DNA of 47,071 nucleotides from Chloroflexota bacterium (lineage in GTDB: Bacteria; Chloroflexota; Dehalococcoidia; Lucifugimonadales; UBA826), in contig PBKS01000005.1 in NCBI GenBank assembly GCA_002722155.1, positions 4,637-51,707 on the forward strand, written 5' to 3'. A program made the translations under genes and the position numbers. Below are positions 25,083-34,079 of this stretch, piece after piece (the first letter of the stretch is position 1; each line of letters opens with the position of its first letter). Under the pieces are notes generated by a model. That model had not been told where the DNA came from, did not search any database, and worked only from the letters and a program-made list of their open reading frames with translations.

Positions 25083-25991
25083 TTACTTCCCGGTAATGAA
25101 ATTATTTTGAATGAGGGCAGCCTTAATTTCTTGATAAGTAGCCAGACCCTCAAATCTGTGCCTTATGATTCCGTCGTCATCCACTAAGAATACCCATGGT
25201 TCACTAGGTAAATTCCAGTCTTTAACAGCTTGCGCGAGACTAGCATTGGAAATATCCCCTTTTATGCCGGCGGGATTTTCATAAATTTCCACATGTATAA
25301 ACACAATTTCCTTGGAGAAATCTGAATGCAGGTTTTTTACAATATCCATTTGGGGGCCACATGTCCCAGTCGTGCAAAATGCGGGGGATGCAAAAAGTAT
25401 GAGGGAAAATTTCCTTTCCTTTATAGATTCTTCTATAGAGTATTCGTATAACGGATAATAGGGATTTGGATCCGTCGTTAGTTCATTGATGTCGTTAGTA
25501 ATGGCGTGAGTAATGTTTCTTGATGGATATGCTTTGTGTCCAACTAATGGAGCCAGACTTTTCTCGGTCACTTCTATGACTGAAGAAGTTCGCGCAATAA
25601 GCCCATTAGAAGTTTCGAAAGTTACCCCAATTCCCCATTTACCAGCCCTGTCAAACGTAGCTATACTCGTATAAACCCCTTTATTTCCGCCAGGCCACTC
25701 CTGGAATTCAGCAGTAAGGGTTTCTTTTAGCGATGGATTTTTTTCGTCTTGGATAAAAAAAGTTTCGAGCTTAACTGCATCGTTTTTAATAGAGCCAATT
25801 CCAGGTTCAATAATTCCAAAGGCTAACCTATGTGTTCCTATACTTAGATCACTGACCGCCAAGGCTATACGTGCTTTTGGAAAATCAGATTCTTGAGAAA
25901 GATTTGCGTTGGTCTCTACTTCCTGACCGCAAGAAAGATTCAGAAGAGTCACGGAAAGTAGTAAACAGCAATAGTAGATCTTAACTTTCAT
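25083..25991 (-). CDS. Secreted thioredoxin-fold lipoprotein with a CxxxxC motif
   Basis: 302 residues from the ATG at 25991; a TTG 24 bases upstream would spoil the signal peptide. The N-terminus is a short basic start, a hydrophobic core and a lipobox-like NLSC, so Cys21 is the probable lipidation site (the -3 Asn is unusual). The middle is a beta-rich region with the pattern of an exported sensor or carrier domain (about 40-145). The C-terminus is a thioredoxin fold with FASPAFCTTGTCGP, Cys206 and Cys211 four residues apart, then PWVFLVDDDGIIRHRFEG. It may be an extracytoplasmic redox or metal-delivery protein. It is separated from the upstream MFS stop by one base, so the two are coupled. 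Confidence 0.8.
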   Translation of the reverse strand: MKVKIYYCCLLLSVTLLNLSCGQEVETNANLSQESDFPKARIALAVSDLSIGTHRLAFGIIEPGIGSIKNDAVKLETFFIQDEKNPSLKETLTAEFQEWPGGNKGVYTSIATFDRAGKWGIGVTFETSNGLIARTSSVIEVTEKSLAPLVGHKAYPSRNITHAITNDINELTTDPNPYYPLYEYSIEESIKERKFSLILFASPAFCTTGTCGPQMDIVKNLHSDFSKEIVFIHVEIYENPAGIKGDISNASLAQAVKDWNLPSEPWVFLVDDDGIIRHRFEGLATYQEIKAALIQNNFITGK

Positions 25992-25992
25992 A

Positions 25993-27297
25993 TCATGTGA
26001 TTTCTTCAGATTCAAACATTTTCACTTTAGGGGGCTTTGCAAAGAAAAAAAGTATCGTTGCTGCTAGGTATGTAATTATTGCAAATGCGAATAGGGGCAT
26101 GTATCCGCCCGTTGCATCGTACATGACTGCTCCTATTATAGGTCCTAATCCAAGTCCAATAATCTGAAATGGCCCCATGATTCCTGATATTGATCCGAAT
26201 GAATGTCTTCCGAAATAGTTTGCTATGATCATGCCTCCTAGGATATTGAGACCACCGCTAGCCGCCCCCCATATAACCACACATATAAAACCGGGATATC
26301 CACCATCTATAAGGAGAAAAATTGAGGTGACGCCAAGACAAATTGGCATTGCGCTTAACACTAATTTTCTAGGGGAATACATGTCTGATAAAAGCCCCCA
26401 TATCGGATTAGAAAATGCGTTTAGAAGCGTACTTACTGTCCAAGCTAAGGCTGCCATAGAGATAGGGAAACCAGATTCATGTAAGTAAGGGACTAATTGA
26501 AATCCAATGGTGCCGGATGTAAGGATTATCAAAAATTCTGCAGATACTATCGCCCATAGCGTTGAAGTTTTTGCGGCTTCCCGCGCAAACCATATATGCT
26601 TCTCGGCATCAGTAACTTTTTTGGATTTGATGGCATATTCTTGATTAGATAATTTAGTTTCTTCTCCATCTGGCAATAACCCAATTGATTCCGGATCTTT
26701 TCGGATAAAAAGAAACAAAGGTACGGCTAGTAGAATGGAATATATCCCGAGTGATTTGTATGCCATACGCCAACTGGACCAGATGCTTATAAGGGTGATT
26801 AGTTGTACATTAATTGCGCCGAAGCAGGGCCTAGCCATTGAGACCAAACCTAAGGCTAAATTTCTTTTTTGGTCAAAAAAATTCACCGCTACTGTACGAG
26901 GCATAACCCCAATTAGGACGGGATTTCCTAACCCTCTTGCAATGATGTATGCGGTATAGAAATGCCAAATCAAAGACATCTCTCCGATCCAGTAAAAACA
27001 TACACCGACTATTAAGGAAGTTATTGGCATCGCTAGCCGCGGCCCATGAGTATCAGCTAATTTCCCGAATATTGGTGTCAACAAACCTGCAACCCAAGTT
27101 CCGATAGTTATTCCAAGCGCTATTGTGCTCCGGTCCCAGCCTGTGTCATCCAACAAAAGAGTTTGAATACCTGCAAGGGTCACTTGCGCTGACCCGGAAG
27201 AGGCATAAGTGCCCAAGGCTCCAACAGATATAACTATCCACCCATAATACACAGGTGTTTTAGGCGTCCATGACATCATCCTTTTAAATAATTCCAT
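25993..27297 (-). CDS. Major facilitator superfamily transporter
   Basis: 434 residues with about 12 hydrophobic segments. It begins with the KTPVYYGWIVISVGALGTYAS segment seen in monocarboxylate/oxalate-type MFS carriers. GKLADTHGPRLAMP between TM2 and TM3 is the MFS motif A, and WGLLSDMYSPRKL is its repeat in the second half. A cytoplasmic loop of about 40 residues splits the halves. The substrate is probably an organic anion (inference from family likeness and from the divergent acid-sugar dehydratase gene 65 bases away). ATG at 27297; a better-spaced ATG lies seven codons in, after AAAAGG. Confidence 0.88.
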   Translation of the reverse strand: MELFKRMMSWTPKTPVYYGWIVISVGALGTYASSGSAQVTLAGIQTLLLDDTGWDRSTIALGITIGTWVAGLLTPIFGKLADTHGPRLAMPITSLIVGVCFYWIGEMSLIWHFYTAYIIARGLGNPVLIGVMPRTVAVNFFDQKRNLALGLVSMARPCFGAINVQLITLISIWSSWRMAYKSLGIYSILLAVPLFLFIRKDPESIGLLPDGEETKLSNQEYAIKSKKVTDAEKHIWFAREAAKTSTLWAIVSAEFLIILTSGTIGFQLVPYLHESGFPISMAALAWTVSTLLNAFSNPIWGLLSDMYSPRKLVLSAMPICLGVTSIFLLIDGGYPGFICVVIWGAASGGLNILGGMIIANYFGRHSFGSISGIMGPFQIIGLGLGPIIGAVMYDATGGYMPLFAFAIITYLAATILFFFAKPPKVKMFESEEIT

Positions 27298-27325
27298 CTT
27301 GAGATTCTAGCATCGGGGATTCTTA

Positions 27326-27331
27326 TATAAT
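27326..27331 (+). promoter_or_regulatory. -10 element of the enolase-superfamily gene
   Basis: TATAAT in the 65-base divergent region, 31 bases upstream of the ATG at 27363. TTGAGA at 27299-27304 is a poor -35 because the spacer is 21 bases. GAGGAG follows as ribosome site. Confidence 0.45.
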
Positions 27332-27362
27332 CAGATCTGTAAGCCCTTTTGAGGAGAGTTGA

Positions 27363-28478
27363 ATGAAAGTTTCTGATATCACTATAGAAATTGTGGAAAG
27401 AGAATTGCCCGATACAGGATTAGATTCTGATCTTGGCAGGTTTTCTGGCACTGTTCAGCAAGGTCTACTACGAATTTTCACGAATGAAGGGATTGAGGGA
27501 AATTGTTTTCTTGGTGAATTCAGGAAAGGCTCTAAGTCTCTCCATGCCCCTATTATGTCGGTTCTAAAACCAGAATTGTTGGGAGTAGAGGTTTCTAAGC
27601 GAGAATGGTTGTGGAACAGGCTACAAATACTGGCTGCTCGAAGAGGAATAAATATGTCAGCATGGGCCCCAGTTGATATCGCGTTATGGGACGCAGCAGG
27701 AAAACAGTCGGGACTACCTGTCCATGAGCTCCTTGGTAATCAAAGAAATGAAATCAGTGCTTATGGTACCTACCCACCTCGCCATCTAGATGCTACCGGT
27801 TATGTAAGTGAGGCGGAGGAGATTGTTAATAAAGGATTTAAGGCCTACAAAATTCATCCGGGGATCATGGAAACCGATGAAGTTGTGAAGATGGTGGGTA
27901 TGGTTAGAGATAGGGTGGGACCTGAAATAGAGCTTATGCTCGATCCAAATTGCGGATACGATTTCAGGAAGGCGTTAGATATAGGGGAAGCTTTGGATGA
28001 AAATGGATTCTATTGGTATGAGGATCCTGTTTCACATTTTGATCAGGATGCTATTAGCGAATTGACCAGAAGATTGAAGGTTCCGATATGTATGAGTGAT
28101 CAGTCTGATAATCAGTTCTACTGGGGCGCTAACGCTATCAGAACTAGATCAAATCGATTGCTAAGAGGGACCGCTGCTAAATTAGGTATAACTGGTCTTA
28201 AAAAGTTATGTTCCATGGCTGAAGGATTTGGATATAATTGCGAGATTGGAACGGCGGGGAACTCCTTCATGAACATCGCTAATTTACATGTCATTTATTC
28301 GGTTATCAATTGCGATTACTATGAATATTGGATGCCAGAGGAAGCTCACCAATTTGGGTTGCTGAATGACATAACACCCAATGAAGATGGGGTTATATCA
28401 GCAGGTAATGAACCTGGATTAGGTCATAAAATAGACTGGGATTACATCGAAAGGCACAGAATAAAAATACTAAAATGA
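27363..28478 (+). CDS. Enolase-superfamily protein with atypical active site
   Basis: 371 residues: capping domain (about 1-125), then a TIM barrel. LWDAAGK, the strand-2 KxK position (YKIHPG), the metal-ligand Asp of LMLDPNCGYD and Glu of WYEDPV place it in the mandelate racemase/muconate lactonizing group. The third ligand region reads MSDQSDN instead of the usual GE. The His-Asp dyad of MR-type enzymes is not found: where PH is expected the sequence reads NCEIGTAGN. Strand 2 also has His in place of the second Lys. It may be a dehydratase or epimerase with other residues. It is divergent from the MFS gene and GAGGAG precedes the ATG. Confidence 0.88.
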   Translation: MKVSDITIEIVERELPDTGLDSDLGRFSGTVQQGLLRIFTNEGIEGNCFLGEFRKGSKSLHAPIMSVLKPELLGVEVSKREWLWNRLQILAARRGINMSAWAPVDIALWDAAGKQSGLPVHELLGNQRNEISAYGTYPPRHLDATGYVSEAEEIVNKGFKAYKIHPGIMETDEVVKMVGMVRDRVGPEIELMLDPNCGYDFRKALDIGEALDENGFYWYEDPVSHFDQDAISELTRRLKVPICMSDQSDNQFYWGANAIRTRSNRLLRGTAAKLGITGLKKLCSMAEGFGYNCEIGTAGNSFMNIANLHVIYSVINCDYYEYWMPEEAHQFGLLNDITPNEDGVISAGNEPGLGHKIDWDYIERHRIKILK

Positions 28479-28655
28479 GCAGTGGATTTAATACATTTTG
28501 GTGGGTGACCGAAAGTTTGAAATTTTTATGCTTCATCACTGTTTCTGGATTATTGGTTGGCTAAAAGTTAAGTGGTTAGGTCTATAGCCATTGATGGATA
28601 TGAATAGGAACAGGAAGACGCCAGCATCATTTTCTAGGAAACATGTTTCTATCCC

Positions 28656-29705
28656 TCAAGGTAACAATTCTTCATTGACTGTGACGCCAAACCCCGGAGC
28701 GTCTGTCGGCGAAATATATCCATTTAGTGGGACAGGTTCATCTATCCAAAGGTAGTCTTTGTTGCCATTTTTAACGCCCGGGAGCACTTCAGCTAGGTCA
28801 TCACATTTTGAGGAAACGATTAGATGAAGGCCCCAGACTTCTCCACCTCTATGAGGAGCGACCGGTATTCCAAGCGCATCAGCCATTTCTACTATTCGTA
28901 TAGCGGTTGTTATACCTCCACACCATGTAATGTCGGGTTGCCATAAATCTAATGCTCCTGCTTTAGCGATTTCTTGATAGCCATATTCTGTGAATTCATG
29001 TTCTCCGCCGGCAATCAAGGTTGGCTGTACCAATGTTCTTAGTTTGGATTGTGATTCAAGAGCATCCGGATTAACGACATCTTCAAACCAGTAAATATTA
29101 AATTCCTCTAGGGATTTTGACATTGTTAGCGTGGTATCGAAGCTCCATGACATATATGTGTCTATCATTAGCAAAGCATTGGGGCCTAGTATATTTCTGG
29201 AATGCCTTGCTGAAGAAATAGCTGAGGAAACATCTTTTTCGGATGTCCATCGGTGTGGAAATTTATGAGCGGTAAAACCTAGCTCTGCATACCATTCAAC
29301 ATCTGTTCCGGTGGCATAGGCCCTAACAGATTCTTTGTTCCGTGTGCCTATCAACTCGTAAACTGGACAATGTTCTGCTTTACCTAGGAGATCCCAGAGA
29401 GCCAGGTCTACCCCACTCAGAGCCATAACTGCTATACCTTTTCTGCCGTAGGGGATAGATGCGGAATATAATAAATCCCAATTTTTACTAATGTCTTGTA
29501 TATTGTTAATTTCTGTTCCCAAAAGGAGTTCTCTAAAATGCCCATTTATGACCTCCACAGCGGCCACTCCACCACCTCCATATCCTAGACCTGTGATTCC
29601 TTGATCGGTTTCTATACGGACAACTATTTGCCAAAAATGAGTGCGCCAAGAAGCTGCGATGTTTTTATAGGTAGGATATACCGCTTTTACCTCAGTTATT
29701 TTCAT
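28656..29705 (-). CDS. Enolase-superfamily acid-sugar dehydratase (rhamnonate-dehydratase-like)
   Basis: 349 residues from the ATG at 29705 (a TTG two codons upstream is less likely). Capping domain, then barrel with LWDLLGK, AHKFPHRW, metal ligands in MIDTYMSW and YWFEDVV, the third in GGEHEFTEYGY, QPDITWCGGITTA and the catalytic His in APHRGG. GGEHE plus QPDxTWCGG is characteristic of L-rhamnonate dehydratases and close relatives. These remove water from aldonic acids to give 2-keto-3-deoxy acids. The substrate is inferred, not shown. It is divergent from the second crotonase gene across about 100 bases. A 177-base gap separates it from the first enolase-superfamily gene (convergent), with no clear terminator. 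Confidence 0.88.
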   Translation of the reverse strand: MKITEVKAVYPTYKNIAASWRTHFWQIVVRIETDQGITGLGYGGGGVAAVEVINGHFRELLLGTEINNIQDISKNWDLLYSASIPYGRKGIAVMALSGVDLALWDLLGKAEHCPVYELIGTRNKESVRAYATGTDVEWYAELGFTAHKFPHRWTSEKDVSSAISSARHSRNILGPNALLMIDTYMSWSFDTTLTMSKSLEEFNIYWFEDVVNPDALESQSKLRTLVQPTLIAGGEHEFTEYGYQEIAKAGALDLWQPDITWCGGITTAIRIVEMADALGIPVAPHRGGEVWGLHLIVSSKCDDLAEVLPGVKNGNKDYLWIDEPVPLNGYISPTDAPGFGVTVNEELLP

Positions 29706-29805
29706 GATCAAAACCTGTTTATATGAATCAAAATTGTTCCTTTGTTGGCAGCTACTTATAGCTATGATAACTTGACGTTATGTAAACTTTAAGAGGGGGA
29801 TTAGC

Positions 29806-30597
29806 ATGGGATATGAAACTATATTAGTTAAAAAGATAGATAGGGTAGGAATCATTACTCTAAACAGACCCGATTTTTTAAATGCCTTTAATCATACTCT
29901 CAATAGGGAGTTGAGATTACAGGTGAGAGATTTTAATAACGATCCTGCTGTTGGAGCCATAGTCATCACTGGGGCTGGTAGGGCCTTTTCGTCAGGAGCA
30001 GATGTGAGTAATTTTGAGGCTACGGTAAGAGGGGAGTTAAGACAAACTGACGATGAAATGGCAGCCTTTCCAAAATGGCCTGTTTTTATGAAAGAATCTA
30101 AACCTACCATTTGTGCGATAAACGGATATGCAATAGGAATGGGTATAACTCTTCCTCTAGGCTGTGATATCAGGTTGATGTCGCTAAGTGCCAAACTTTC
30201 TTTTCGGTTCGCGTATATTGGCCTTACTCCTGAATTTGGTAGTACCAAACTTCTCAGTCAGGCAGTAGGAATGTCGAAAGCGATGGAATTCATGCTAACG
30301 GGTCGATTTATTGGGTCAGACGAAGCATTGGAGTCTGGATTGGTAAACCATATTTTTCCAGATGATCAATTACTTGACAAAGCTATTGAACTGGCGGCTT
30401 CCATAGCCTTTAACCCCGAATGGCAGCTAAGCCAGATCAAGAGAATGATGAGAGATCATCTCCACAATGACGATATGGATCAAGTAATGGACATTGAGAG
30501 CAAATTTTTCAGTGAGTCACAGCAGACCCTTGCCCATAAAGAATTTCTTAGCTCTTTCAGAGAAAAAAGAATGCCTAATTATCATAATTTAACCTGA
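29806..30597 (+). CDS. Enoyl-CoA hydratase/isomerase (crotonase) family protein 2
   Basis: 263 residues, normal crotonase length. Oxyanion loops AFSSGADVSNF and CAINGYAIGMGITLPLGCDI are present, and the Glu of YIGLTPEFGSTKLL is in the position used by isomerase-type members. The GGGxE acid of classical hydratases is absent. The C-terminus REKRMPNY is the typical trimerisation-end segment. GAGGGG precedes the ATG. It is 13 bases upstream of the amidotransferase gene and probably cotranscribed. It acts on acyl-CoAs; the substrate is unknown. Confidence 0.92.
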   Translation: MGYETILVKKIDRVGIITLNRPDFLNAFNHTLNRELRLQVRDFNNDPAVGAIVITGAGRAFSSGADVSNFEATVRGELRQTDDEMAAFPKWPVFMKESKPTICAINGYAIGMGITLPLGCDIRLMSLSAKLSFRFAYIGLTPEFGSTKLLSQAVGMSKAMEFMLTGRFIGSDEALESGLVNHIFPDDQLLDKAIELAASIAFNPEWQLSQIKRMMRDHLHNDDMDQVMDIESKFFSESQQTLAHKEFLSSFREKRMPNYHNLT

Positions 30598-30609
30598 TGG
30601 AGTCGCTAG

Positions 30610-31314
30610 ATGAAAGATCCTAATATCCCGACTATAGGCTTGACATGTTCAGATCTCGAAAGGTCCGTGCCTTACACTGCTATGCTGGAAAAATTCGGGG
30701 CTGTGGTAAAACTCATCACCCCATCAAGTTTTACTAGTCTTTCAGAAATAATGGATGCCATTGACGGTCTGATGTTGTCAGGGGGAGCTGATGTGCACCC
30801 TAGACGTTATTGTGAAGATCCTGATCCGTACACAAATTCTTGGTACAACGAGAGTTTAGACGATTTAGAATTGTCCTTATTAGATTCTGTACTTGAAGCA
30901 GATTTGCCAATTCTCGCAATATGTAGAGGTATGCAGGTTCTAAATGTGTCTATGGGAGGTTCATTGATTCAAGACATTGATGGACATAACAGCGAGCAGA
31001 GAGGAGAAGAGCGTATTTCCAGTTACCATCGAATTTTTATCTCTCCTGGATGCAAGTTGGCTGCGACTGTCGGCTCCGGTGGATTCGTCCGGGTTAATCA
31101 TAGGCATCATCAAGGTATCACTGAGGTTCAAAAATCTGATGACCTGATGGCCTCTGCCTGGTCAATGGAGGATGGCGTAATAGAAGGCCTTGAAAGCCCA
31201 AACCATGAATGGGTTTTGGGGGTGCAATTTCATCCTGAACGGAGAGGGGAAATACCTCCGCACTTCGATAAATTGTTTGAAACTCTAGTGTTCAAGGCCT
31301 TATCCACAACATAA
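30610..31314 (+). CDS. Class I glutamine-amidotransferase-like hydrolase (PuuD family)
   Basis: 234 residues, peptidase C26 / gamma-glutamyl-GABA hydrolase type. DGLMLSGGADVHPRRY, nucleophile Cys105 in AICRGMQVLN, GGSLIQDI, VNHRHHQGI and the His-Glu pair of VQFHPE complete the triad. In E. coli PuuD hydrolyses gamma-glutamyl-GABA in putrescine use; other members cleave other gamma-glutamyl amides. No puu genes are nearby, so the substrate is open. It follows crotonase 2 by 12 bases with a GGAG ribosome site. Confidence 0.88.
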   Translation: MKDPNIPTIGLTCSDLERSVPYTAMLEKFGAVVKLITPSSFTSLSEIMDAIDGLMLSGGADVHPRRYCEDPDPYTNSWYNESLDDLELSLLDSVLEADLPILAICRGMQVLNVSMGGSLIQDIDGHNSEQRGEERISSYHRIFISPGCKLAATVGSGGFVRVNHRHHQGITEVQKSDDLMASAWSMEDGVIEGLESPNHEWVLGVQFHPERRGEIPPHFDKLFETLVFKALSTT

Positions 31315-31316
31315 AG

Positions 31317-31337
31317 GGTTTTTATAGGCATAAAACC
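31317..31337 (+). terminator. Weak hairpin after the amidotransferase gene
   Basis: GGTTTT at 31317-31322 pairs with AAAACC at 31332-31337, 9-base loop, followed by ACTACTTTTT. It is AT-rich and weak, and overlaps the region upstream of the gyrA promoter. Confidence 0.3.
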
Positions 31338-31348
31338 ACTACTTTTTG

Positions 31349-31357
31349 TGCTATAAT
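31349..31357 (+). promoter_or_regulatory. Extended -10 promoter of gyrA
   Basis: TGCTATAAT is a perfect extended -10. No good -35 is visible at 16-18 bases. It lies 113 bases before the gyrA ATG, leaving a leader of roughly 105 bases. Confidence 0.65.
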
Positions 31358-31470
31358 TGTGACTAATGGGAAATCTGATTTTTTCGCATCGTGAGTCTTA
31401 CTTTTTGAAGGCCACAAGTTAGTTAACTACGAATTCAGGTAATCCTTTTGTTTGATTGGAGTAGAAGATT

Positions 31471-34005
31471 ATGACATCTAGTAAATCTGAATTTGGGTTC
31501 ATAAAAACCACCTCTATAGTCGATGAGATGAGGAGTTCTTATCTTGACTACGCTATGAGTGTGATTGTCTCCAGGGCTTTGCCCGATTCAAGGGATGGTC
31601 TGAAACCCGTTCAAAGACGAATTTTATACGCTATGCAGGACCTTGGTATGCGTCCGGGAACTGGGTATAAAAAAAGTGCGCGTTTGGTTGGCGAAGTTTT
31701 AGGTAAATGGCATCCTCATGGAGATCTGGCTGTGTACGAGGCTATGGTGAGGCTGGCTCAAGATTTTACCGTTAGAATGCCTTTAGTGGATGGCCAAGGT
31801 AATTTTGGAAGCATTGATAACGATCCGCCAGCGGCTATGAGGTATACAGAAGCTCGATTGAGTCCTGTATCTGAAGCTATGCTGGCCAACCTTGATCAGG
31901 AAACTGTTGACTGGTCATTAAATTTTGATGATACTCTTCGCGAACCTGTTGTCTTACCAGCCAGACTACCAAACCTATTGGTTAATGGGGCATCTGGAAT
32001 TGCTGTAGGTATGGCTACAAACATACCCCCTCACAACTTGCGAGAGGTCTGTAACGCAGTTAACGCGCTTATAGACAATCCTGAAGCTACATCAGAAGAT
32101 TTGATGAAATATGTACGCGCTCCCGATTTTCCGACTGGCGGGACCATTATGGGTACGAGTGGGGCCAGGGAGGCTTATACCACTGGAAAAGGACAAATCG
32201 TTGTTAGGGCTGTTGCTGAAGTGGAAGAGATGCCCAGAAATGCCAGCAGAATGCAGATAGTGGTGACAGAACTACCGTATCAAGTTAATAAGGCAGCATT
32301 GGTGGAAAAAATAGCTACTTTAGCCAAGAATCGCAGAATTGAAGGAGTTTCTGAAGTTCGTGATGAGTCTGATAGAGATGGTATGCGTATAGTTGTAGAG
32401 CTAAGAGGAGGGGTGCAGCCTCAAGTTGTATTGAATAACCTTTACAAGCAAACGGCGCTCCAGTCCTCATTTTCTGCGAATATGCTAGCTCTAATTGATG
32501 ATATACCTAGGGTCATAACGTTAAAAATCGCATTACAGCAATATATAAAATTCAGACAACAAGTAGTTAGGCGTAGGTCAGAATTTGAGCTAAAAAAGGC
32601 TGAGGAAAGAGCTCACATATTGGCAGGGCTACGGATAGCGATAAGCAATCTTGATGAAGTGATTAAGTTAATCCGAAATTCGCAAGATGTAGAAAGTGCC
32701 AGAACCGGCCTGATGTCAACATTTGACCTAGATCAACCCCAAGCTCAAGCTATTTTGGATATGCAGCTAAGGCGATTAGCTGCTCTTGAGAGAGAAAAAT
32801 TGGAGACGGAATACCAAGAGCTTCAAGAAACAATTAAAGGTTTACAGGAACTTCTCGCTGATGAAAGCAAAATATTGGGGGTTGTAAAAGAAGAGACAGA
32901 TGAGGTTAAGGCTAAATATGGAGATAAAAGAAGAACGACTATCAGTCACGATGCTTATGATCTTAGTCGTGAAGAATTAGAAGCGCATGAGCAGATTGTC
33001 ATCACATTAAGCCAAGGTGGATATTTGAAACGTATCCAGTCAAATACATTTAGACGTCAGCATAGGGGTGGAAGAGGTGTTTCAGGAATGAACACGAGAG
33101 ATGACGATCCGGTAAAAGAATTAATGGTAGTTGATAGTCACGATAAGTTGATGTTCTTTACCAATAAAGGTCGTGTTTTATCAAAAATCGGATATGAATT
33201 AAGGGCTGACCAGAGTAGGAATACCAGAGGGGTACCGGTTGCTAACATAATAAATGTTTGGGACACGGAAAATATAAGTGCTTTGATAAGTGTTGGTAAA
33301 AAACAGTACGAAGAATATGAATATCTAGTACTCGGTACGAAACAGGGTAGGGTAAAACGTATAAATTTGGATGATGTAGAACATATTCGCCCTTCGGGTT
33401 TAATTATTATGAACCTAAAAGGCGATGATGAACTTGTTTCAGTTAAGTTGGCAAAGTCAGGCGATGACATAATTTTTATATCTGAGCAAGGAATGGGAAT
33501 AAGATTCTCGGTAGATGATTTGCCAATACGTCGGCGTACAGCGGGAGGTGTGAAAGGGATGTCTTTAAGAACGGGGGATAGGGTGGTTTCTATGGATGTA
33601 GGAAATGATGAGAGCAAATTACTAGTTGTAAGCAAGCTCGGGAGAGGAAAAGTGAATCCTCTTAGTGAATATCGAAGGCAAGGACGGGGAGGATTAGGGC
33701 TTCGTGCTTTCAAATTAACAAAAAATACTGGATTAATAGCCGACGCTCAAATAGTGGACGAGACTAATGAAGTTTATTTAGTTTCAGAGAATGCCCAGGT
33801 AATGAGAACAGATCTGAGTGAAATAAGAAGTCTCACAGGACGTATTACTCAGGGAGTAACGATTTTTAAACCCAGAGAAGGGGATTCTGTGTCATCGATT
33901 GCCTGTGTAGGGGATTTTGAAATTGAAGATGAGGATGAGAATCCAAAAGACACCAATGTGAAACCGTCAGATAATGGGAAAAAGCCGAAATCAAAGAAAA
34001 AGTAA
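31471..34005 (+). CDS. gyrA: GyrA, DNA gyrase subunit A
   Basis: 844 residues. Catalytic Tyr125 in [10 protein letters not shown]; breakage-reunion domain followed by a coiled coil (about 375-465) and a C-terminal beta-pinwheel. The GyrA box reads QHRGGRG, one change from QRRGGxG, which marks gyrase rather than topoisomerase IV. The tail is Lys-rich (KPKSKKK). In the quinolone pocket the sequence is [10 protein letters not shown]: the position of E. coli Ser83 is Leu86 and Asp87 is Glu90. gyrB is not in the window. It has its own promoter and a hairpin downstream. Confidence 0.97.
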   Translation: MTSSKSEFGFIKTTSIVDEMRSSYLDYAMSVIVSRALPDSRDGLKPVQRRILYAMQDLGMRPGTGYKKSARLVGEVLGKWHPHGDLAVYEAMVRLAQDFTVRMPLVDGQGNFGSIDNDPPAAMRYTEARLSPVSEAMLANLDQETVDWSLNFDDTLREPVVLPARLPNLLVNGASGIAVGMATNIPPHNLREVCNAVNALIDNPEATSEDLMKYVRAPDFPTGGTIMGTSGAREAYTTGKGQIVVRAVAEVEEMPRNASRMQIVVTELPYQVNKAALVEKIATLAKNRRIEGVSEVRDESDRDGMRIVVELRGGVQPQVVLNNLYKQTALQSSFSANMLALIDDIPRVITLKIALQQYIKFRQQVVRRRSEFELKKAEERAHILAGLRIAISNLDEVIKLIRNSQDVESARTGLMSTFDLDQPQAQAILDMQLRRLAALEREKLETEYQELQETIKGLQELLADESKILGVVKEETDEVKAKYGDKRRTTISHDAYDLSREELEAHEQIVITLSQGGYLKRIQSNTFRRQHRGGRGVSGMNTRDDDPVKELMVVDSHDKLMFFTNKGRVLSKIGYELRADQSRNTRGVPVANIINVWDTENISALISVGKKQYEEYEYLVLGTKQGRVKRINLDDVEHIRPSGLIIMNLKGDDELVSVKLAKSGDDIIFISEQGMGIRFSVDDLPIRRRTAGGVKGMSLRTGDRVVSMDVGNDESKLLVVSKLGRGKVNPLSEYRRQGRGGLGLRAFKLTKNTGLIADAQIVDETNEVYLVSENAQVMRTDLSEIRSLTGRITQGVTIFKPREGDSVSSIACVGDFEIEDEDENPKDTNVKPSDNGKKPKSKKK

Positions 34006-34015
34006 GTTTGCGATT

Positions 34016-34056
34016 TAAAGGGTCAATCAAACTCCAATAGCTTGGTTGACCCTTTA
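34016..34056. terminator. Long bidirectional hairpin between gyrA and the cyclase gene
   Basis: A 15-base arm at 34016-34030 pairs with 34042-34056 (one G-U) around an 11-base loop. AAAGGGTCAA/TTGACCCTTT forms the core. It lies between convergent genes, with A/T runs on both sides but only a short T-tract, so it probably serves both transcripts. Confidence 0.75.
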
Positions 34057-34079
34057 TCTAAATGATTGATGCCTGAAAA

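Noticed and set aside
28638-28649. Perfect 12-base palindrome GAAACATGTTTC downstream of the rhamnonate-dehydratase-like gene
   Set aside because: It is short, lies between convergent genes, has no T-tract and is close to what AT-rich DNA gives by chance.
33138-33713. 191-codon open frame antisense to gyrA
   Set aside because: It lies wholly within the GyrA C-terminal domain, has a low-complexity Pro/Ser/Leu-rich translation and no start signals.
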